64,000 bases of DNA from Treponema phagedenis (GTDB lineage Bacteria; Spirochaetota; Spirochaetia; Treponematales; Treponemataceae). The notes beneath the pieces are model-generated. The model ran no database searches and was not told the DNA's origin. It saw nothing but the letters and a program-made list of their open reading frames with translations. Location: positions 434,001 through 498,000 of the forward strand of contig NZ_CP042818.1 of the NCBI RefSeq assembly GCF_008153345.1, read 5' to 3'. Made by a program: the position numbers and the translations under genes. Of the stretch, positions 1 through 8,384 are shown in pieces. Within the stretch, counting starts at the first letter, position 1. Each line of letters starts with the position of its first letter.

Positions 1-542
1 AAATCAATGATTACACCGCAATTGATTTTATCGAAATTATAAATAATCCCGAACCGCAGCACATAAATGAAAAGGGGATAGACTGGTGGGAGCAGTTATG
101 TTTGCAAGGCTTCCGCATTGCAATGACTGCCGGTATGGATTTGCACGGGCGCTCTGATTTTGCCGGACAGTTTGCCGTGTATGTTGATACCGAGAAAAGC
201 GAACCTGCCGATAAGGCTTTACAGCGTGCAATAAAAACGCAGAAAACGTATATAACAAAGGGACCGGTGTTTACGTCGGAAGTTTCTTCCGATGGAAAAA
301 ACATACAGAACAGTATTACCGATTGTGTAAAGCCCGGCTTCAACATGCAAGCGGTTCCGCATTGGACTGTCGAATACACAAGCCCCGCAGAAAAACTTGT
401 AAAGCGTTTAAACCCTCAGGATACAAAAATTGAAGCGGAGATTTCTTGCTTTACCGATTCTTCCGTTATCATTGCAAAGCTCTATGCGGGAGAACCGACC
501 TTTGACAGCCTTGTTGCAATCGCTCCGGTTATATACCGTTAG
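1..542 (+). CDS. C-terminal part of a PHP / CehA-McbA-like metallohydrolase
   Basis: Only the last 179 codons are here. The frame is open from base 3, so the 5' end lies outside the window. The stretch GFRIAMTAGMDLHG resembles the late metal-site strand of PHP-fold hydrolases (usually a glycine-rich turn followed by D-x-H-G), and ITKGPVFT resembles the 'fvTnGP' strand that follows it in CehA/McbA-like proteins. The rest is beta-rich and ends in VIYR. Catalytic residues nearer the N-terminus cannot be seen, so substrate and activity stay open. An unrelated beta-rich protein is possible. Confidence 0.45.
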   Translation, partial: INDYTAIDFIEIINNPEPQHINEKGIDWWEQLCLQGFRIAMTAGMDLHGRSDFAGQFAVYVDTEKSEPADKALQRAIKTQKTYITKGPVFTSEVSSDGKNIQNSITDCVKPGFNMQAVPHWTVEYTSPAEKLVKRLNPQDTKIEAEISCFTDSSVIIAKLYAGEPTFDSLVAIAPVIYR

Positions 543-1014
543 CAGCAATGCTTTTCAAAAACCTATTGCCTCTTCTACGCTTGTTGCCGACGCCAAGCAT
601 ACAGAACTAAACCGAATAGTTTTAGCAAGTTCCATTGGCGTTTTAGTATTGTACATGGCGTCAAAAACCAATTGTCAACAATGTTTTAAAGCAAAGTAGT
701 TTGCAAAGCTTTAAAACTCGAAGGTCAAAATGTTTTTGCAACAGTTTCCAAGCAAAAACATTTTGACCCGTGTTAGGCGGACGGAGGGCGGCGAGTACTT
801 TTTAAAAAGTACGAAGCCGGATCATTTGGCGGCAGCAATTTCTGCCGCCAAATAGCCGTAGGCGATAGCCGAAGCCCGTAGTACGCCGGCGGTTTGCAAC
901 TGTCTAAGTTCCGGCAAGCTTAAAACTAAAGCCGGTTTTGCTGCAAAGCTCAAACCGCAACACCCGGTATTATTTTAATCCGATAGCATCAATTTTGAAT
1001 AGTTCCAAGACTAA
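543..1014. repeat. Intergenic hairpin cassette block (type I plus type II hairpins)
   Basis: No gene is seen here. The block holds nested inverted repeats: GTTTTAAAGC at 683-692 pairs with GCTTTAAAAC at 708-717; a perfect 17-bp stem pairs 723-739 with 752-768; GTACTTTTT / AAAAAGTAC at 795-812 is a perfect palindrome; and ATTTGGCGGCAG at 824-835 pairs with 842-853 around the loop CAATTT. The stem-1 unit, the linker ACTCG and the following GC-rich stem match the order found at 14122-14290. The GTGTTAG joint at 771-777 is shared with 14204-14210. The constant core of the other elements is not recognised here. Confidence 0.75.
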
Positions 1015-1043
1015 TTGCCGCTAAAGATAAATTATGCTATACT
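1015..1043 (+). promoter_or_regulatory. Sigma-70-type promoter of the purine permease gene
   Basis: TTGCCG at 1015-1020 and TATACT at 1038-1043 are separated by 17 bases. The roughly 55-base leader contains a small hairpin, AAAATCT / AGATTTT, at about 1056-1074. The leader is too short for a purine riboswitch, and none of the conserved joining sequences of that class are seen. Confidence 0.6.
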
Positions 1044-1105
1044 CGCTCATCGCTTAAAATCTTTTTGAGATTTTAGGCTCGTTTATCTTTTAAGGAGCAT
1101 GTCTC

Positions 1106-2413
1106 ATGGAAAAAATCTTTAAATTGAAAGAGCATAACACCTCGGTGCAGACAGAGGTGCTTGCCGGCATTACAACCTTTTTAGCAATGGCGTATATTCT
1201 TGCGGTAAACCCGGCCATACTCAGTGAAGCGGGGCTTGATAAAAATGCGGTGTTTACCGCAACGGCATTGTCAGCCGCAATTGCAACTATGGCGATGGCG
1301 TTTTTAGCAAACCTTCCGGTAGCGCTTGCATCGGGTATGGGCTTAAACGCATTTTTTACATACAGCGTTGTAATCGGGTACGGATTTTCACCCGCTTCGG
1401 CTCTTACCGCAGTGTTTTTAGAAGGTATTCTTTTTATTTTGCTATCGTTAATAAATGTGCGGGAAGCAATAATAAATTCCATTCCGACAAATCTAAAAAA
1501 AGCGGTTGCTGCCGGTATCGGCATTTTTATCACTTTTATTGCTTTGCAAAATTCCGGAATCATTGTTAAGAATGAAGCAACCTTAGTCGGCTTAGGAAGC
1601 TTCGCGGGAAATTCTTCGGCGGTTTTAGCGCTGATAGGTTTGGTTATTACCTGTACGCTTTTTATTTTAAAAGTTCCCGGTGCAATATTGCTGGGAATTC
1701 TTGCAACAACAATTATCGGAATTCCGATGAAAATAACCGCACCGTTTGGAGGTTGGCAGGGATGGATGCCGATCAGTATTCCTGCGGCACCGCAATTATT
1801 TCATTTTGATTTTTCAAATGTGTTATCACTGAAATTTTTTACGGTGTTCTTTTCATTTTTATTTGTTGATATTTTTGATACGGTAGGAACGCTCCTTGGA
1901 GTTTCGGAGCAAGCGGGGTTGACGGATAAGGATGGTAAAATTCCTAAAGTAAAAGAAGCCTTGCTTGCCGATGCAATCGGTACAGCAATCGGAGCAGCAA
2001 TGGGAACTTCAACCGTAACAAGTTATGTTGAAAGTACCTCCGGTGTTGCAGCGGGCGGAAAGACCGGTCTTACCGCTTTTACAACTGCCGTCATGTTTAT
2101 TCTTGCGCTTTTATTTTCTCCGGTGTTTTTGTTAATACCGGCAGCGGCAACCGCTCCCGCATTGATTATTGTCGGGTTTTTAATGATGTCGCAGGCAGGT
2201 AATATTAATTATAAAGATCCGACCGAAGGTATCCCCGCATTTTTAACAATGATTATGATGCCCTTTGCATACAGTGTTGCCGAAGGAATTGTATACGGTA
2301 TTCTGTCGTATGTAATTTTAAAAGTTTTAACCGGCAAATTCAAAGATGTTCATGTTGTTACCTTTGTTTTATTCATTATTTTTGCAATAAGATTTTTTGT
2401 AAATATGCTGTAA
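1106..2413 (+). CDS. NCS2/AzgA-family purine permease
   Basis: A 435-residue polytopic membrane protein of about 12 to 14 hydrophobic segments, the usual length of the AzgA branch of nucleobase transporters, which import hypoxanthine, guanine or adenine with protons. Family landmarks are visible: FLAMAYILAVNP near residue 25-40, GMGLNAFFTYS near 85-95, GTLLGVSEQAGL near 265, and TSYVESTSGVAAGGKTGL near 310. The ATG at 1106 follows a GGAG at 1095. The gene has its own promoter and a downstream terminator, so it appears monocistronic. The exact purine substrate cannot be told from sequence alone. Confidence 0.93.
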   Translation: MEKIFKLKEHNTSVQTEVLAGITTFLAMAYILAVNPAILSEAGLDKNAVFTATALSAAIATMAMAFLANLPVALASGMGLNAFFTYSVVIGYGFSPASALTAVFLEGILFILLSLINVREAIINSIPTNLKKAVAAGIGIFITFIALQNSGIIVKNEATLVGLGSFAGNSSAVLALIGLVITCTLFILKVPGAILLGILATTIIGIPMKITAPFGGWQGWMPISIPAAPQLFHFDFSNVLSLKFFTVFFSFLFVDIFDTVGTLLGVSEQAGLTDKDGKIPKVKEALLADAIGTAIGAAMGTSTVTSYVESTSGVAAGGKTGLTAFTTAVMFILALLFSPVFLLIPAAATAPALIIVGFLMMSQAGNINYKDPTEGIPAFLTMIMMPFAYSVAEGIVYGILSYVILKVLTGKFKDVHVVTFVLFIIFAIRFFVNML

Positions 2414-2436
2414 ATAAAAAGCGAAGATGTTTTTGT

Positions 2437-2482
2437 CCCTATTATAAAATAAATAAAATTTTATGATAGGGCTTTTTATTTT
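2437..2482 (+). terminator. Intrinsic terminator after the purine permease gene
   Basis: CCCTATTATAAAAT at 2437-2450 pairs with an almost complementary arm at 2457-2471 and is followed by CTTTTTATTTT. It lies 24 bases after the permease stop codon and directly before the truncated DUF436 gene. Confidence 0.75.
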
Positions 2483-2499
2483 AAGGATTTAAAATTATT

Positions 2500-2655
2500 A
2501 TGAAAGAGATTGATTTTGATCAAATAGCGGCGCAAACGATTGCGGCTGTTAAAGAAGCTGTTAAACACTCCGAGCTTGAAAGCGGAGATATTTTTTTAAT
2601 AGGCGGAAGTACAAGCGAAGTTTGCGGAGGTCATATCGGAAAAAAATCAAATGCC
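2500..2655 (+). pseudogene. Truncated DUF436 (YwlG-like, TIGR01440) gene
   Basis: The first 50 or so codons read like the N-terminus of the DUF436 family, with an alpha-helical start followed by SGDIFLIGGSTSEVCGGHIG. That family is normally about 180 residues. After GHIGKKSN the frame runs into sequence that belongs to the oppositely oriented ABC ATPase gene and stops at 2700. The start ATG follows TTTAAGGATTTAAAATT, a weak ribosome site. The gene is the left partner of a deletion or inversion junction near 2650, and the family's own function is unknown. Confidence 0.6.
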
Positions 2656-3117
2656 GACGCGCTCAATCAAATACTCAATCCATTCTTTTCTTTTTTCTGA
2701 ACTTTCTTTTTGCTTGCCGAACAAAAGCGGAAACTCAATGTTTTCGTACACATTTAAAACCGGCACAAGATTAAAGGACTGAAAAATAAATCCTAAATAC
2801 TCATGCCGTAATCCGGTCATCCGTCTGTCAAGTCGGGCGGGGATTTTTGCCTTTTTGTTTTTTTTCATATACTTATCCAAAAGGGCAAAATCCTTTTCAG
2901 AATAAATCGGCTGTTCATTGATAATAAGTTCCCCGGCGGTCGGCGTATCAATTAAGCCTATCATGTTTAAGATGGTTGACTTGCCCGATCCCGAAGGCCC
3001 TGAGATAGAAACAAATGCCCCCTGTTCTATTTCAAAGTCAATGCCCTTTACCGCTTCGACAAAAACCTTGCCCAAGGGGTAAATTTTTTTTAAGTTTTTA
3101 ACTTGTACAATATGCAT
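2647..3117 (-). pseudogene. Truncated MacB/LolD-type ABC transporter ATPase
   Basis: The first 156 residues of an export-type ABC ATPase: Walker A GPSGSGKST at about residue 41-49, the family insert, and the Q-loop region FIFQSFNLVPVLNVYENIE. The frame stops after WIEYLIERVGI, just where the LSGGQ signature, Walker B and H-loop should follow, so the product cannot hydrolyse ATP as a complete domain. The start is sound: GGAGGG lies 5 bases before the ATG at 3117, and a promoter is visible upstream. The matching permease gene is absent. The break coincides with the end of the truncated DUF436 gene on the other strand. Confidence 0.85.
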
Positions 3118-3194
3118 GGTACCCTCCGAATATATTTTTTACTGCATATAAACAATTTGTTTGTTTAAGCAGGTTTGTAATAAGCATATAGATA

Positions 3195-3223
3195 GATATA
3201 AAACTGTATAACATTTATGTCAA
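3195..3223 (-). promoter_or_regulatory. Promoter of the truncated ABC ATPase gene
   Basis: On the minus strand TTGACA (3223-3218) and TATATC (3200-3195) are 17 bases apart, about 80 bases upstream of the ATG at 3117. The promoter looks intact although the gene it serves is broken. Confidence 0.55.
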
Positions 3224-3336
3224 GCATTTTACTTCAAAAAAGAAGAAATTTCTTTTCCGGTTTTTACACTTTCTCGGCACAGCAATGAAAATCTCTTTTC
3301 ATAGAATTTCGTAAGCGTTTAATAATAACGGCTTTT

Positions 3337-3492
3337 GCATTCCTATGGTAAACTTGCTCACCGTAGCGAAATTCCAAACGATGTTTTAAAGCATCAACAG
3401 TAAATTATAAAATTGAAGCTTTAAAACTCGTAGGCGAAGTTAAAGTAAATTTTCACAACTTCGCCCTTGAGCCGTGTCGGGCTCTTTTTAAA
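3337..3492 (+). repeat. Core-and-cassette repeat, copy 1 (filled)
   Basis: The left core GCATTCCTATGGTAAAC starts at 3337 and the right core GCCGTGTCGGGCTCTTTT ends about 3488. Between them is a cassette with stem 1, GTTTTAAAGC 3383-3392 with 3418-3427, and stem 2, GGCGAAGTT 3433-3441 with AACTTCGCC 3457-3465. The cassette is nearly identical to the one at 8412-8510. It lies between the truncated ABC ATPase gene and the ribbon-helix-helix gene. The rest of the gap 3118-3556 holds the ABC promoter and an operator half-site. Confidence 0.85.
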
Positions 3493-3517
3493 TATGTATT
3501 ATGTTTTATATAACCCC

Positions 3518-3537
3518 GTATAATATTAAGTCAAGTA
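3518..3537. promoter_or_regulatory. 20-bp copy of one arm of the padR operator palindrome
   Basis: These 20 bases, starting GTATAATATTAAGTC, are identical to 12209-12228, which is one arm of the palindrome in front of padR. Here the second arm is absent. On the minus strand it reads TTGACT then TTATAT, so it could also act as a weak promoter reading toward the truncated ABC gene. Confidence 0.45.
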
Positions 3538-3556
3538 AAATTTACTCGGTTTCTTT

Positions 3557-3775
3557 TTAGTCGGTTTCATCGATATTTTTTTGGATGTCTTTTTTACTCG
3601 TCACGTTCGATGAAACATATTTTCCGCTTTTCTTTCGTTCATTTACGCAGAGCGTGAGCAGATATTCAATTTGTCCGTTTACGGAACGAAAATCGTCTTC
3701 CGCCCACGCCGCTATTTGATTGTAGAGTTTTGCGGATAATCGTAATGGTATTTGTTTTTTTTCGTCTTTGGCCAT
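3557..3775 (-). CDS. Arc-type ribbon-helix-helix DNA-binding protein
   Basis: A 72-residue protein. The segment KKQIPLRLSAKLYNQIAAWA followed by ADDFRSVNGQIEYLL has the beta-strand, helix, helix pattern and the NGQIE-type turn of Arc/MetJ-fold proteins. The C-terminal 25 residues are charged and probably disordered. The start ATG shares one base with the stop codon of the upstream SPFH gene, so the two are translationally coupled. The fold suggests a small dimeric DNA-binding protein, possibly autoregulating the pair through the tandem palindromes at 4824-4842. An antitoxin role is less likely because the partner is not a toxin. Confidence 0.75.
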   Translation of the reverse strand: MAKDEKKQIPLRLSAKLYNQIAAWAEDDFRSVNGQIEYLLTLCVNERKKSGKYVSSNVTSKKDIQKNIDETD

Positions 3776-4803
3776 TAATATAAACTGCCCGAATTGACAA
3801 CCGGCTGCGCATCTTTATTTCCGCATAATACCACCAGCAGGTTTGAAACCATCGCAGCTTTTCGCTCTTCATCAAGAATAACTTTGCCGCTTTCATTGAG
3901 TTTATCCAAAGCCATTTCAACCATGCCGACCGCTCCGTCAACAATCATTTTGCGCGCATCAATGATTGCCGAAGCTTGTTGACGCTGAAGCATTGTTGCC
4001 GCAATTTCCTGTGAGTATGCGAGGTATGTAATTCGTGCTTCAATAATTTCAATGCCCGCCGTATGCACCTTGGATTGAATTTCTTCTTTAATTCTTTTTG
4101 CAACAATTTCCGACGAACCGCGCAGAGAGCCTTCATCGGGGATGCCGTCGCCGGTGGTATCAATATTTTCCGCAACATCATAGGGATAAATTTTTACAAT
4201 GTTTCTTAGTGCAATATCGCATTGCAGTGAAAGATATTCTTTGTAATTGTCAACTGTAAAAACAGCTTGCGCGGTATCGACAATTTTCCAAATAACCGCA
4301 ATGCCGATTTCGATCGGATTTCCAAGCCGGTCATTTATTTTTTGTCTATTATTGTTTAAGGTCATTTGCTTGAGCGAAATTTTTTTGTTTACCAGCGACA
4401 TAGTTGATAAGCGAAAACCGTTTATAGAAATATCAGCCTCTCCGTCTTTATTTACATCGCCGCTTTGTCTGAGTGTTGTTTTTGCCGCAGGGTTTACCGC
4501 AACGCAAAAAGGATTGACAAAATAAATACCTTCTTTTTTTAAGGTGCCGATATATTTTCCGAAGAGCGTAAGTACAAGTGCTTCCTGCGGTTTTATAACT
4601 TTAATCCCTATAAAGGAAATGCCGGTTATTGTTATTATGATAATCAGCAGTGGAAGTATTGTTCCGAAAATGCCCGGAGAAATAATTTCCAGCGACAAGG
4701 CCTGTGCGGAAACTACTATGGCGATAATACAAAATAATTCCACAAGCAGTAAAACCGCAATCATTACAAATCCGTTTTTTGCTTTTAACTCAATCTCTTT
4801 CAT
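3775..4803 (-). CDS. SPFH/Band 7 domain membrane protein
   Basis: A 342-residue protein with two N-terminal hydrophobic segments (about residues 10-35 and 45-65), then a Band 7 region (GIKVIKPQEALVLTLFGKYIG, VNPFCVAVNP, IGIAVIWKIVDT, YLSLQCDIALRNIV) and a helical tail rich in Ala, Glu and Gln (ATMLQRQQASAIIDAR). Such proteins oligomerise into membrane scaffolds and often serve quality control. The start at 4803 is preferred over an ATG six codons upstream because GGAGGT lies 7 bases before it. It forms a two-gene unit with the ribbon-helix-helix gene. A Gly-Asp-Gly-rich insert near residue 215 is unusual. Confidence 0.88.
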   Translation of the reverse strand: MKEIELKAKNGFVMIAVLLLVELFCIIAIVVSAQALSLEIISPGIFGTILPLLIIIITITGISFIGIKVIKPQEALVLTLFGKYIGTLKKEGIYFVNPFCVAVNPAAKTTLRQSGDVNKDGEADISINGFRLSTMSLVNKKISLKQMTLNNNRQKINDRLGNPIEIGIAVIWKIVDTAQAVFTVDNYKEYLSLQCDIALRNIVKIYPYDVAENIDTTGDGIPDEGSLRGSSEIVAKRIKEEIQSKVHTAGIEIIEARITYLAYSQEIAATMLQRQQASAIIDARKMIVDGAVGMVEMALDKLNESGKVILDEERKAAMVSNLLVVLCGNKDAQPVVNSGSLY

Positions 4804-4823
4804 AAAAGACCTCCGTATCAATA

Positions 4824-4842
4824 TGATATCAAAGTGATATCA
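4824..4842. promoter_or_regulatory. Tandem TGATATCA palindromes upstream of the SPFH gene
   Basis: TGATATCA occurs at 4824-4831 and again at 4835-4842, so the repeat centres are 11 bp apart, one helical turn. They end about 20 bp before the SPFH start codon. Paired 8-bp palindromes are the usual form of a ribbon-helix-helix operator, as in MetJ boxes. The neighbouring gene encodes such a protein, which makes it the natural candidate. Confidence 0.5.
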
Positions 4843-5034
4843 GTTTTAAAAAAACCTGTCAAGCCGTTATTCCATGATTTTAACACGAAAATACAGAAAA
4901 ACGTTTGTCGAAGCCTTGCACGTTAGGCATGCGATTAACTTATCATACCGCAAGCTTGTAACGCCCCACAGTGCTAAACGTCATTTTTTTTAATGACATT
5001 GGTCACTTTTTTTTGCAAACGTATTTGTAAAGAT

Positions 5035-5094
5035 AAATTTTAATAAAGAGGAGTCCGACACGGCGCAACGGTGAGCAATTTACCATAGTAATGC
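5035..5094 (-). repeat. Core repeat, copy 2 (empty form)
   Basis: Read on the minus strand this is the core without an inserted cassette: GCATTACTATGGTAAATTGC runs directly through CTCACCGTTGCGCCGTGTCGG into GACTCCTCTTTATT. It lies in the 392-base gap between the SPFH and HD-domain genes. Just right of it, 5104-5128 holds a GTTTTAACGTCCGTGGCGG fragment that resembles cassette sequence. No gene is seen in the gap. Confidence 0.8.
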
Positions 5095-5195
5095 TTAAAT
5101 CCGGTTTTAACGTCCGTGGCGGTTCTGTTCACAGTTTGCTGTGAGTTCAAAAGTTGTAACGTATGGGCGAATGGGATGTTGCGGCTGACAGATTT

Positions 5196-6002
5196 TTATA
5201 AATACTTTTTCGGTTCATCATCGCCTGATTTTGCGTAAAGTGAAATATACGGTTTTGCGGGACTCATATTTATTTTTCCCATAAGTACTTCTTCAATTTG
5301 AAAAAAGCCTACATCGCCGCTCATCTCTACATCAATACGCACCGGCTTTTCTTCGCCTTTTGTAATTCGAATTGATTCTATTGAGTTTGCCGAATACTTG
5401 TGGATGTCGCCAATACGTGCCTCCGTATTTAATTCCATCGGAATGCGCGCTCTGCCCTTTTTCATGTCGCAGCCGTCAGCTACCAGCACAATGCCCGCCT
5501 CGATTGAGTTGATAGGACGGGTTGCCATATGCCCGATAATACATTCGCATGCGGTTGTTTTTATCACTGCGCGCCGTTCGTATGAGGTTATGCCGAGTTT
5601 ATCCAAGCTTCGCTCAATAATCGGCAAAGCAAGCATCATTGAAAAAAGCTCGTGGTCTTTGCGCGTAAGTGCCATACCGATATCATGCAAATAGGCGGCA
5701 AGCGTAACCGCACAATAGCTATCTTCGATTGTACCGGTTTCTTCGGCTTCGATACTTGTTTTAATATTTGCCGCCGAAAGAAGTTTTAATATCTTAAGCG
5801 CATTAGCGGTAACCAATTTCATATGTACCGGCCCGTGGTCATTGAAACCTAACCGCACGATGGAAACAGAGTTTGCGCATTCTTGCAAAGCTTCAATTTC
5901 AGGGTCATCAATAAGAATCCCTAAGAGCTTACTGACAATGGGGTTATCTTTTACCGATTCCAATAAACGGTTTTCGGTGATAATTTCTTTTTTTGATTTC
6001 AT
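5196..6002 (-). CDS. HD-domain metal-dependent phosphohydrolase
   Basis: A 268-residue soluble protein with the HD superfamily signature: NDHGPVHMKLV near residue 55, AAYLHDIGMALTRKDHE near 100-118 and IIGHMATRP near 155. These supply the histidines and aspartates that bind the metal ions in phosphohydrolases of this fold. A following ADGCDMKKGRARIPME stretch is typical of a spirochaetal/archaeal subgroup. The C-terminal 60 residues form a small alpha/beta region. GGAGGA lies 7 bases before the ATG. The substrate (nucleotide or cyclic dinucleotide) cannot be assigned. A weak -10 box is at 6027-6032. Confidence 0.85.
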   Translation of the reverse strand: MKSKKEIITENRLLESVKDNPIVSKLLGILIDDPEIEALQECANSVSIVRLGFNDHGPVHMKLVTANALKILKLLSAANIKTSIEAEETGTIEDSYCAVTLAAYLHDIGMALTRKDHELFSMMLALPIIERSLDKLGITSYERRAVIKTTACECIIGHMATRPINSIEAGIVLVADGCDMKKGRARIPMELNTEARIGDIHKYSANSIESIRITKGEEKPVRIDVEMSGDVGFFQIEEVLMGKINMSPAKPYISLYAKSGDDEPKKYL

Positions 6003-6272
6003 AGTGTTCCTCCAAGTTTTTTATAAATTATAGGCAGCTGTGCATTCAGGTGTTTATAAAAGAAAATAAAATGTGTTTATAGGATATAGTGTATTGATTT
6101 TTAAAACTACCGTATGTAAATTTAGTTTATATTTAAAACAATAAAAATAATTTTTAAATCTTCGATCTGTGCATTTCTATTTGTATCATTTATAAACCAT
6201 ATTAACCTTGAAAGATTACATTTGAAATAATTTTTTGTTAACATAGTGTTAATTTTACTATCGGCGATATTC

Positions 6273-6301
6273 TTGACAGTGTAATTATATCATACTATAA
6301 T
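6273..6301 (+). promoter_or_regulatory. Consensus sigma-70 promoter of the phase-variable chemoreceptor gene
   Basis: TTGACA at 6273-6278 and TATAAT at 6296-6301 match the consensus exactly, with a 17-base spacer. Transcription should begin near 6308, about 32 bases before the ATG at 6340. The rest of 6003-6272 is AT-rich and holds only a possible -10 box for the HD gene. Confidence 0.85.
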
Positions 6302-6339
6302 TGATTAAGAAATACATGATTTAAAGGAGATTTGTTAAA

Positions 6340-8281
6340 ATGGATAATTACCCCCCCCCCCCCCCCCCCCGGTCAGAAAAATATAAATTCAGAAATTGAA
6401 GAGCTAAAAAGAAAAACGCTTATAAAGATTTTTATAGGGTTTTTGAGTATTCAGCTTTTTACCACAGTGCGAGGCGGTATTTTCTTAAATAAACACAACC
6501 CCTTCATGGGCAGAAGTTTTGAAGGGGTTGTTTTGCAAAGAAATATTTATATCGCGGTGGTAGTTTGCATTGTAGTAGGCATTTCATGTTATTTGGTTTT
6601 TATGAAAATTTTATCTCCTTTATGGGAAATGCTTTCTACAGAAAAAGAGGAAAAGAAGAACATTGACATAGAGTATATTTTTAAGCGTCTTCAGTTCTTC
6701 TATACCTTTTCCGCAATGTTCTCTCTTTTGCTTTGGGTAATTTTTTCCCTTTTGTTAGTTGTAGCAAAAATATCTACAACACCTGCACATACTGTGGTTT
6801 TAGTGCGGTATACCGAATCATTTTTAATTGCTTTTTTAACCACAGTATTGCTTGATATATTAATGCAGCCGGTTAAAAAACTTTTAGGCATCACAGATAT
6901 CGTGAATCAAAAACATGATATTTTTTCTTTGAAAAATGTTCTTTTCCCGATTGCTGTTTTGGTTTTTAGTATAGCGCATACTTTTGTTATTCAATGGTAT
7001 TATATGCAGCCGAAGGTAATTGCAGAAGGACGTTCCGACTACGTTTCTTCTTATGTTACCTTAGGCATATATATTCTGGTTGTTATCATTGTCTTTACTT
7101 TGCTTTCAAAACGGCAAGACAGTATACAAACAAATTCATTAAAAAACCAACTGCTATTGCTTTTAGGTGACAATGATGTGGAAATATCACGCAGAATCGC
7201 AATACGAAATTTTAATGAGATGGGTGAAGTTACCAGTTATTTTAACCGGTATCTGGATCGCTTACAGCAAATGATAAAGGTACTTAAGAATAAAAGTTTT
7301 GAAATAAAAGAAACCGAAGAAGTGTTGTCAGAAAATATGAGCGAATCAGCCGGCGCAGTAAATCAAATCAGCACGAATATTAATGAAGTGAAGCAACAAA
7401 CCTTTATACAAGCTGAAAGTGTAACGGAAGCAAGCGAGGCTATTGACAGCATAATGCTTCTTATAGAACAGCTTAACGCAAGCATTGATCGGCAGGCTGC
7501 AAACGTTGCCGAATCATCCTCGGTTATTGAAGAAATGGTTGCAAATATAGGTTCAATTACTCAAGCAGTGGAAAGTTCTGATATAACCGTGCAGTCCCTT
7601 GTTACGGCAACGGATGAGGGAAGAACAAATATGGATACTGCAAATACAATTATGCAAAAAATTGCAGAAGAATCGGGAACCTTATTAGAAGCAAGTAATG
7701 TTATTCAGCATATTGCAAGTCAAACAAACCTACTTGCGATGAATGCGGCAATTGAAGCAGCTCATGCAGGTGATGCGGGAAAAGGTTTTGCGGTTGTTGC
7801 CGATGAGATCAGAAAGCTTGCCGAAGAATCAAGTACACAGGGAAGATCAATAACAGTAACTTTAAAACAGTTTGGCGGGGAGCTTGAAACATTGGCATCT
7901 TCAACTAAAAGAACAATGGAAAACTTTAATGCAATTTATTCGTTATCCGAAGAAGTCAAATCGATTAGTTTACGGTTAGTTTCTGCACTGAAAGAGCAAG
8001 GTCACGGAAGCTCTGAAGTGTTGACGGCAATACGAGACATTAATGAGGTAACAATTGATGTGCAAAATGATTCCGATAAAATGCTTTCCGGCGGAAAAAA
8101 CATTGTGACGGAGATGAGAAAGTTAACAGAGCTTACACAGATTATTACAAACAGCATGGATGAAATGGCTGCGGGAGCGGTACAAATAAATAATTCCATT
8201 CAAGACGTAGAACAAATAACCCAAAAAAACAAAAAAAGTATAGAGGAGCTTGCAATAGAAATAAACAGATTTAAAGAATAA
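6340..8281 (+). CDS. Chemoreceptor (MCP) with poly-C tract after the start codon; out of frame as read
   Basis: The body is a roughly 645-residue methyl-accepting chemotaxis protein: about six hydrophobic segments in the first 270 residues, no obvious extracellular Cache domain, then a long coiled-coil signalling domain with the hairpin tip [20 protein letters not shown] and [18 protein letters not shown]. The best start is ATG 6340, 9 bases after AAAGGAGA. Four codons later comes C20 at 6351-6370. With 20 C the ATG frame ends after 19 residues; with 19 or 22 C it enters the receptor frame as M-D-N-Y-Pro(6 or 7)-G-Q-K. An in-frame TTG at 6332 is only two bases from the ribosome site and is a poor start. 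Its paralogue is the broken receptor at 44832-46511. Confidence 0.88.
6351..6370. repeat. Poly-C tract of 20 bases
   Basis: Twenty consecutive C residues follow the codons for Met-Asp-Asn-Tyr in a gene with an otherwise intact 640-codon frame. Tracts of this length are unstable in bacteria and switch genes on and off in many host-associated species. Lengths of 16, 19 or 22 would restore the frame. Confidence 0.9.
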
Positions 8282-8384
8282 AAACCGGTAGGTAATACAT
8301 AAACTGCAACCTTCATAGTATAATGTTCTGTAATGAAGTTGCTGTTATGCTAATCGGGACATCAACAGGTGGCTTGCGGATTTA

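Noticed and set aside
543-1000. Integron attC-like site, because the block has hairpins with variable stems and GTTAGGC at 773-779
   Set aside because: No matching RYYYAAC box at the other end and no cassette genes between the blocks. The CCGTTG and core logic is different. An attC covariance search would settle it.
1044-1105. Purine riboswitch before the purine permease
   Set aside because: The leader is only about 55 bases and lacks the conserved joining sequences; only a short AT-rich hairpin is present.
6332-6339. TTG start for the chemoreceptor that avoids the poly-C frameshift
   Set aside because: It lies only two bases after the AAAGGAGA ribosome site, too close for initiation, while ATG 6340 has normal spacing.
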